Assembly (NCBI GenBank): GCA_031771865.1 | Contig: JASISA010000041.1 | Coordinates: 1,922,001-1,986,000 of the forward strand | DNA from: Nothophaeocryptopus gaeumannii | Lineage: Eukaryota; Ascomycota; Dothideomycetes; Mycosphaerellales; Mycosphaerellaceae | Direction: 5' to 3' | Length of the DNA stretch: 64,000 nucleotides | Shown here: piece by piece, positions 57,466 to 64,000 of the stretch | Layout of the letters: every line of letters starts with the position of its first letter | How positions within the stretch are numbered: the stretch's first letter is position 1 | Notes under the pieces: model-generated | Told to the model about the DNA's origin: nothing | Database searches by the model: none | The model's input: the letters and a program-made list of their open reading frames with translations, nothing else | Translations under genes and position numbers: made by a program

Positions 57466-58199
57466 TGTGTTTATGGTGTCTTTTCAAAAAGTAACAACTG
57501 CAAGCTTTTATCTGGGCTCACAGGAGGCAAATCGTATGGTATGCTGTTGGAGGCACGCCTTCGCGTGACATTCGTCACCTGGATACAACATCCATGGCGT
57601 CGGTCTCTCGTCATCTGCATAGTTGTTGATGAAGATGTTTGCATTGTCTGCGAGGCGACAATTGCAACTTTCGGAGCCAGCTCTATAGACTTTTGGGAAG
57701 ACAGCAAGATACTGTCTGTAAAAGAAGTGCGAGGTCTTGCTTAGCTGCGTCAATTCTCATGTAGAGGGGGAGATCTCGGGTGCTAAGGATCATCAATAAG
57801 AAATCTGAATGGGATATACGAAAGCAATCGTAGTTGTATTGATGACTTTCTATTCATCAAGTTGCCACTCCATCAGTGGCAACCTCCCTAGCAGCCCAAA
57901 TAAGGGCAAAGTATGTACATATGTATCCACCAGACCAAATCCCCAGTTCCCTATTGTATTGCGAGAACGCTATCAATCCCAAAACCAGATATCCCTCGTG
58001 TTTAAAAACAACCCTCCCTGGCAGGCCTTGCTGTAAGCCGCGTGTTCCAACCCTCCTATATTTCATCTCCATTGCGCCAAAATAAAACAACTTGCGTATT
58101 CTGTCTTTTTGCCAGCCGTCCGCTATGCAATATGATTACAGATATTCTCTATCGTGATGCGCGCTGCCAGCAGACTTGTTCAACGGCGTGTCGTGGCGA
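57466..58199. other. No gene recognised
   Basis: Short frames only. The right part is the 3' flank of the oxidoreductase gene at 58200. Confidence 0.35.
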
Positions 58200-60383
58200 T
58201 CACCACGTCTCGGCAATGTACTGGCCGACGCTCTTCTTGCCCTCCCAGAATTGCTTGGAAGTCTCGTAGTCGAGATTGCCCTTGTCCATGGCGACGTCGA
58301 TTAAAGCGGCCTCGACACCTTCACCCATACCCTTGGTAGAGCCGCAGACAAAGATGCGGCCGTCTAATGCGTTGATGACGTACCATACTATGTCTGCCTG
58401 GTGTCGAACTTCGTCTTGGACGTACTTCGCGACCTTGTTCTGCTTCTGAGGATCTGCGACCTTGGCCGGCTCGTCGTCGTCTGTGTGGTCGATGACGCCG
58501 GCCTCATCTTCGGCGACAGGTGGCAAGGCTGAAGCGCGAGACTGCACGACCTTCTTGATATCCTTCTCGTGGACGCCAAGCTCGCCACGGTAAATCTCGT
58601 CCAGCATGCTGTCGCGAATACCCTGGATCAGCCAGATCTTGTTGGCGCAGTTGGCATTCTTCAGTCGGTTGAGAATGAAGCCTCGGAATGGCGCCATGCC
58701 GACACCAGCACCGATCAGGACCATAGGACCATCGCTGGCGAACTCTCGAGATAATGGGTTGGACATCAGACCACGGAACATAGGAATGTGCAAGTTGAGT
58801 CGACGACCAGCGACACCGTCCTGGAGACGGAAGCCTTTCGCCTCTGCATCCTTTCGTGCTCTCTCGTCGTGCTCGATGAGCTTCTTGGCCACTCGCTCCA
58901 TGAATCCAGACCCAACGCCGGTGCGCTGACTGCCAGTATAGTTGCCAGTCTCATGAACGGTGACAGCTACCTCGATCAGTCTGCGGCCGGCAAGCCCCTC
59001 ACGCGCCGATGAGACATGCGGATCGTTTGACAGCGAGTAGAATCGTGGCATCAATTGGTTGAGATGACCACACAACGCCTCAAGCGGTGGCTTGGCGGAC
59101 GGGAATGCGTGCAGAAGTTGCTGGAGGGTGATGTGAGCCCCAGTCCGTAGATCGCAGAAGGTAGATTGGCCCTGAGCGCTGCAGAGGTAGTGCAGGATCT
59201 TCTTCTCGTTCGGTTCTGATGCATACTCGGCCAATAGCCGGAGTAGTGGCTTAGTAGGAGCAGTAGACGAGATATCGACAGTCCAAGTCAACACCTCCCT
59301 CCTTGTCGTGACGAGTTCTCGCGCTTCTTCCTCGCCCCAAATAGTTGGCCACCGTCCCATACCGGTGTGAAGTCTGACAGCCTTGTCACGCTGGAAGCGA
59401 GGAACACCAAGCTGGTCCATAATATCCTCGACAACGACCGGATCATTTGGCGGGCAAATGCCAATAGCGCCACCAACCTTGAAGTCTACACCACCTTCCT
59501 CAGGATAGTCGGTGACATCGATATCGAAGTGGAATGTCCGCTTCTCCGCGCCAGGCTTCGTGAGTTCGCGAGCTCCATAGACAGGTGCGTTGAAGATGGC
59601 GTATGGCGGATGAGGCTTCATATACTCCGGTGGATATTCGTTGACTTCTGCAACATCGTGCTTGTGTAGGGCCTCGCTGGGAAATTTTTCGGTGATAGAC
59701 TGTCGACGAATTGGCCCGAATCGAACCTTCTGTTCGGGCATGTCAACGACCTTTGTCAGTTCCGTATCCAGTGACAGTGACCGGAGATCGGGATTCAGGA
59801 ATCGATATGCATCATTCGCCGGCGTTATGATAGGTGCAAATGCGACCTCATCAGTATGAAGTGGCAAGGACTCGAGCATGCAGCAGCCTTCACCACAGCA
59901 GTACTTCTGGAGGAACTTGGTGCCCGTGCCATTTCCGATAAGTCTCCTAATATCATCGACATTGGTGGCGTATGTTGTGCTTGCTCTTCTTTTGCGTGTC
60001 GGCTTTGTCGACTGGCTGAGATGTATTTGTTCTCCCAAAGACAATTGCTTCATACTCTTCATAGGCTCTTCGGCAAGATCGCTCGGCTCAGTAAGCGGAG
60101 TGGAAGGAGCCTCCGAGTCGCTTGTGTTCGAGTCCTCGTGAACGCCCTGCAGACTGTCTCCACTTGATCGAGGACGAGGAGCTACAGTGCTCATGTTGCT
60201 CAGTCGTAGTTTGGCCTCGAGCGGTATGTCCATGTCGGGTGTGTTCTGCGGTTCTGTAGGTATCGGGTTGGTCGGATCGCTCGTAGCAGAATGCGGTATA
60301 TGCTTATGACGATGTGCTCCTGTTACACTCCCGAAAGAGGAGAAAGAGTGGCGGCGAGGGCCGCTCTTATGTAGGGAGGACAT
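58200..60383 (-). CDS. NADPH-dependent flavin oxidoreductase of cytochrome-P450-reductase fold, lacking FMN domain
   Basis: Single exon, 727 residues from the ATG at 60383. The first about 230 residues are low complexity with a KYCCGEGCCMLESL cysteine cluster where reductases have the flavodoxin domain; no flavodoxin motif is visible. The rest is the FAD and NADPH module: YPPEYMKPHPPYAIFNAPV, the FAD-binding RFYSLSND, GAGVGMAPFRGFI for the pyridine nucleotide, RIFVCGSTKGMGEGVEAAL, and a final Trp that stacks on FAD in this fold (IAETW). So it should pass electrons from NADPH to FAD and then to a partner protein or acceptor. A frame extends 20 codons upstream of 60383 but without ATG. Partner unknown. 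Confidence 0.8.
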   Translation of the reverse strand: MSSLHKSGPRRHSFSSFGSVTGAHRHKHIPHSATSDPTNPIPTEPQNTPDMDIPLEAKLRLSNMSTVAPRPRSSGDSLQGVHEDSNTSDSEAPSTPLTEPSDLAEEPMKSMKQLSLGEQIHLSQSTKPTRKRRASTTYATNVDDIRRLIGNGTGTKFLQKYCCGEGCCMLESLPLHTDEVAFAPIITPANDAYRFLNPDLRSLSLDTELTKVVDMPEQKVRFGPIRRQSITEKFPSEALHKHDVAEVNEYPPEYMKPHPPYAIFNAPVYGARELTKPGAEKRTFHFDIDVTDYPEEGGVDFKVGGAIGICPPNDPVVVEDIMDQLGVPRFQRDKAVRLHTGMGRWPTIWGEEEARELVTTRREVLTWTVDISSTAPTKPLLRLLAEYASEPNEKKILHYLCSAQGQSTFCDLRTGAHITLQQLLHAFPSAKPPLEALCGHLNQLMPRFYSLSNDPHVSSAREGLAGRRLIEVAVTVHETGNYTGSQRTGVGSGFMERVAKKLIEHDERARKDAEAKGFRLQDGVAGRRLNLHIPMFRGLMSNPLSREFASDGPMVLIGAGVGMAPFRGFILNRLKNANCANKIWLIQGIRDSMLDEIYRGELGVHEKDIKKVVQSRASALPPVAEDEAGVIDHTDDDEPAKVADPQKQNKVAKYVQDEVRHQADIVWYVINALDGRIFVCGSTKGMGEGVEAALIDVAMDKGNLDYETSKQFWEGKKSVGQYIAETW

Positions 60384-61934
60384 GGGTGGTGTTGTATGGT
60401 ATGGTGTTATGCAGAGATGACGGCGGGTTCCTAGGATCGGCAAGTGAGACTGTTCGCATTGTATGTCAGTTGTTGTAAGAAAGTGAGTGGCATTGGTAAT
60501 GCGGATGAGAAGAGTCGCGAAAGTGAGGGCCGAGAGTGGGACAGAAGGGGTCTTTCATGGGCGTCACAGAGACGTGCCCGCAGGGTCGGCAAAGCAAATA
60601 TGGAAATAGTTTGCGGCCAGTCTCCGATGACCACCGCGGAGGTACCGTGTATCTCTTGGCTTATGGTAGTTGATTATTAGAGCGGGCAGCACCTCACGGC
60701 GGTCGCACGCGCCCGCACACCACTTTGCGTATGTGTTTTCTTCCGCCGGCCGTCGTCGTCGCGGCCTGTCGGGAATGGTGCGACGGCGGGCAGCTTGATG
60801 AGGTGGGGGACGAACTACAGTACCTGCCTGATCGCGTTGGACCGCCACTCAAAGTCCCTCGGTTTGAAGCAGCGGCACTCGTCGCTTTCGTGTCGTGTAT
60901 ATCAGATCGATCTGATAGCAGAGGCGGAATGCATTCGAAGCCACGATCGGCGCGAACAAAGGAAGCAGCTTTCGAGGTACACGATCGTATTGTTGCAGGT
61001 AAGACCAACAGACGCGTAAAAGATTTGGAAGGTGTTCGTTCGTCGGTCGATTGATGGTTGGTGTCCAGGTGGGCCTTGGCGCGACTTCCTGCCTTAGAAT
61101 AATATTAGCCGGAGGTTGCAAGCCTTGTCGATCCTCGCATAACCGAAATCGGGGATGGCTTCCTTGCGATTTCACGCTGCTGACGAAGACGAGGCCCACA
61201 CGATGGAAGTGTAAGGCGGAACGATTGCCAATGTCCTGCGGAACCTCACTTTATCTCACATGTACATGCCCATGCCCATGTCACGATGACCCTAAACAGC
61301 TAAAGCAGAGCAGCAACTTTGGATGATTCTTCTCCCTCCGACGCTCAGCTCAGAAGGCTTCCGCGGCAACCTCCTACGTCTCTGTGCCGGCCATGTCCGC
61401 GGTGCAACTCATTCTGAAAAGAAACACACATTATTCTACCGGTCCCACCTCGCCCCCTTCCTTATCACACCTCTGCCAGACCCTCGCAATAATGCCATGC
61501 CACCAATCCCCATTCGATCGGGAACCTCTCCGGTAGACCTTATGTTGTGTTTGCGGCACAGCCTTCACAGCGGACTGGAATGTACAGCAGGTATTGTTCA
61601 TCAAGATCTTGAAAAAGCCGAGTCTTATTTATAAACAGTGCAAAGAGATACATTCCTATATATCGTGCAAACATCAACATCAATCAACAAACCCCAATGC
61701 AACAATTTCAAACTCCCACGCACATGATTCTGTCCTATCCGGGCGTACACCCTCTGCGCACGCCATGCCAGCATATCAAAATCAGAAAGTTTCAAACCAA
61801 TATCCTTCCCTTCCAACAAGCAAGGAATATTACAAGCGAACGGAGGGTATTCATCTACTTTTCCTCTTCACTCCCAAGATGATCGGCCACCCTCAGTAAA
61901 CGCGTACCGAGTCCCCGACCTTAAACAGAGAGTC
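60384..61934. other. Promoter side of the oxidoreductase and 3' flank of ACC1; no gene seen
   Basis: About 1.5 kb with overlapping short frames and no family likeness. The right third is the downstream region of acetyl-CoA carboxylase. Confidence 0.4.
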
Positions 61935-64000
61935 CTATGCCTTAGCGAGCCACTTCAGCACCTCCTCCTTCTCCTCAATTGGCAGCATGCTCAGCACCTG
62001 CGCCACACCCTTCAAACCACCCGACTTGTGACTTCTCATCAGAGCAGCAACATCGTAGGCGATCGCATCCGTCTTCATCGCGTCGATCTTGTCGGCGATG
62101 AGCTTCCTATTCTCTTCGAACCAGACAGCGACAGCCTGGTCGTTTTCCAAGTACTTGGGCAGGTTAGACCAGGAAGCGAGAAGAGCGAGGCTTGACTCCC
62201 TGCTGACGAGCTCCTTGGACTGAGAGCTGCCGATGCGCTTCAGGACATACTCCTCGTTAAGGCGACGGCGTAGACGCCAGTAGAAGAAGCGGCGAGCTTG
62301 AGCCCACTGCAATGGCAGACGAATGGTGTTCTTCGCCTTCATGCGTCCAGCACGATCGTGCAAGTCGGCGTACTGCAGGGAGATCTGGAGGTAGACCGGT
62401 AGGAGCAGGTTCTCGCGCTCTTCCATCTTCTTCCTGATCTGGTTCTGCTGATCAGCAGTAAGGCTCTTGTCCATTGACTGGCGCTTGAGCTCGGCGTAGG
62501 TCTGGTCCAGGCGAGCCATGGTCTCCAGCTGTCGCTCCTTACGGTATTTGATGCCAACAATACCCTCAGGCTCCAGGACACCACCACGAGAATCTTCGTC
62601 GGCGTACATCTCCATCATCTCCGGGTTGATAGTTGGGTCTACGACGACCCACGAACCACCACGGAGCTCACCGAATGGTGGGATGTAGACAAAGACGGGC
62701 TGCTCGTACTTGACGAGAGCATCGACAATGTACGATCCGTACTTCAAGACCTCGTTGTACATGTCGCGCTGTCCACCGGAGAAACCGCGCCAGTTGGCCA
62801 GGATCATCAATGGCAGTTGCTCACCATTGTTGAAGTCGCGGATAGCCTGGGCGGTCTTGAAGGCGCTGTTGGGGTACCACACACCACCAGCCTCGTTGGT
62901 GACTTGCTCGATGGAGTCTGGATTAGCAGGATCGGCCGGTGTAACGTTCTCAACAGAGCGAGTCTCCACACCAATGACGCCGACGGGAATACCGCCGAGA
63001 CGAGCGCGTCCAACGACAACGGTGCGAGCCCAACCGCCAAGAGCTTCTTCGAATGTGCCCTTATCGAAGAGACCAGACTTGAAGCCATCATCAGTCTCAA
63101 CACCACCAATCAGGTGGCGGACATCGTAAGGAGCCTTCTGTGGTGGGAAGAAAGTGATCTCACGGTCCCAGTTATCCGAAGATGGTGAGATAGGCACCGG
63201 AGAGCCCTTCTTCTCTGGGACGAAGGACAACCAGCGGACCATCTTGGAAACACCCTCGAAGTCGTCGTTGGCAGTCATGTGGGATACGCCATTCTTGTAC
63301 ATGATCTGGGTGCCACCGAGCTGCAAGTTCGAGGTGTAGACTTCGCGACCAAGGAGCTTGTTGATGGCAGGGGCACCGGTGAGGATGATGGGCTGGCCTT
63401 CAATCTGGATGGCACGCTGGCCAAGGCGGACCAGGTAGGCACCAATACCGACAGAGCGGCAAGTGACGAGCGTGCAGGTAAAGATTTCCTCGTATGCCCG
63501 CGAAGTCTCACCGGCGATGAGACCAGAGCCCTTCAAACACTCAACACCGAGACCCTCCTCAGCGCCAACGATGGTAGTGATCTTGTGTCGGATCTCGTTA
63601 CCAACCTGGATCTTCTCGGTGATGACATGCTTGAGTGCGCCATCCTCGAAACGAGCCTTCTTCTCTGGTGTGAGGTAGAGGTACTCGAATCCAGCTTCTT
63701 GCCTGTTTGGATCCTTCCAAGCAACTGAGAAGTGTGGGATCAGCTCCTCGGCCATTCCAATACGTGCACCAGAGTTGGCAGACAGGTACAGACGTGGTAT
63801 GCCAAGCTTGCGAGCAAGCTCCGAGCACTTGTGGAAGAACTTGTCTTCCTGTGGACCGAAGGAACCGATCTTGTGAGTGATGTCGTTGGCGATGATGATG
63901 AAGCGACGGCCGCGTGGGTACTCTGGGGTCTTCGCAGTGATGATCCAACCGATCATACCAATCTGGTTGGCACCTGGCTCACGGTTGACTTCCGCCAGGT
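61935..64000 (-). CDS. ACC1: Acetyl-CoA carboxylase, C-terminal (carboxyltransferase) part
   Basis: About 688 codons, open to the window edge, so the N-terminal biotin carboxylase, the biotin carrier and the start of the carboxyltransferase lie beyond it. Visible blocks are LYLSANSGARIGMAEELIP, GSGLIAGETSRAYEEIFTCT and VTCRSVGIGAYLVRLGQRAI, with PAINKLLGREVYTSNLQLGG a little later. Further on come LILANWRGFSGGQRDMYNEVLKYG-type text (read as PLMILANWRGFSGGQRDM), ELRGGSWVVVD and EPEGIVGIKYR. These form the acetyl-CoA and carboxybiotin sites. The enzyme makes malonyl-CoA in the cytosol, the first committed step of fatty acid synthesis. The C-terminal helical part ends normally (EEVLKWLAKA). No intron in the visible part. 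Confidence 0.96.
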   Translation of the reverse strand, partial: LAEVNREPGANQIGMIGWIITAKTPEYPRGRRFIIIANDITHKIGSFGPQEDKFFHKCSELARKLGIPRLYLSANSGARIGMAEELIPHFSVAWKDPNRQEAGFEYLYLTPEKKARFEDGALKHVITEKIQVGNEIRHKITTIVGAEEGLGVECLKGSGLIAGETSRAYEEIFTCTLVTCRSVGIGAYLVRLGQRAIQIEGQPIILTGAPAINKLLGREVYTSNLQLGGTQIMYKNGVSHMTANDDFEGVSKMVRWLSFVPEKKGSPVPISPSSDNWDREITFFPPQKAPYDVRHLIGGVETDDGFKSGLFDKGTFEEALGGWARTVVVGRARLGGIPVGVIGVETRSVENVTPADPANPDSIEQVTNEAGGVWYPNSAFKTAQAIRDFNNGEQLPLMILANWRGFSGGQRDMYNEVLKYGSYIVDALVKYEQPVFVYIPPFGELRGGSWVVVDPTINPEMMEMYADEDSRGGVLEPEGIVGIKYRKERQLETMARLDQTYAELKRQSMDKSLTADQQNQIRKKMEERENLLLPVYLQISLQYADLHDRAGRMKAKNTIRLPLQWAQARRFFYWRLRRRLNEEYVLKRIGSSQSKELVSRESSLALLASWSNLPKYLENDQAVAVWFEENRKLIADKIDAMKTDAIAYDVAALMRSHKSGGLKGVAQVLSMLPIEEKEEVLKWLAKA

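Overview
The window is nuclear DNA of a filamentous ascomycete (Pezizomycotina). The strongest indicator is an intact Woronin-body gene, hex1, which only that group carries. Support comes from 50-80 nt introns, fungal-type genes (MDM34, PFA5, LAG1, IPK1, ACC1) and repeats with the CpA-to-TpA decay left by repeat-induced point mutation (RIP). A dothideomycete is my guess; the sequence does not prove it.

Left arm, 1-27 kb: gene-dense and mostly housekeeping. In order it holds a broken CorA-like transporter, a 2-oxoglutarate/Fe(II) oxygenase, hex1, a BTB protein, an unknown ORF, PFA5, a small cysteine-rich protein, a decayed CFEM/PTH11-type receptor, a second small cysteine-rich protein of the same family, MDM34, an ECM15/UPF0045 protein, IPK1, a zinc alcohol dehydrogenase and a LAG1 ceramide synthase.

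Middle, 27-51 kb: repeat-rich and gene-poor. A non-LTR retrotransposon (28-33 kb) with TTA-repeat tails lies in RIP-degraded DNA. An RNase H reading frame and a three-unit 75-bp tandem repeat lie near 37 kb. A second BTB gene (39.4-41.2 kb) has an in-frame stop directly before what looks like a real last intron. Two FAD enzyme genes are broken (41.8-44.5 kb). A TA-flanked, DD34E Tc1-like DNA transposon (44,946-50,876) is heavily RIP-mutated and carries a convergent passenger reading frame. A young gag-only LTR retrotransposon (46,734-49,205, 5-bp target duplication TATAG) sits inside that passenger frame.

Right arm, 51-64 kb: a seven-exon MFS sugar transporter, a secreted glycoprotein-like gene, a long stretch with little coding evidence, a cytochrome-P450-reductase-fold oxidoreductase lacking the FMN domain, and the 3' part of acetyl-CoA carboxylase running off the window end.

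Genes appear to be individually controlled, with no operon-like or obviously intact biosynthetic cluster organisation. Many gene models here were rebuilt by hand from splice signals and conserved residues; introns are stated in each entry. Points I think most worth pursuing: the two small cysteine-rich proteins with an intron at exactly the same codon position, two introns that only make sense with GC-AG borders, the nested transposons with very different RIP histories, and the antisense frame inside the gag-only LTR element.
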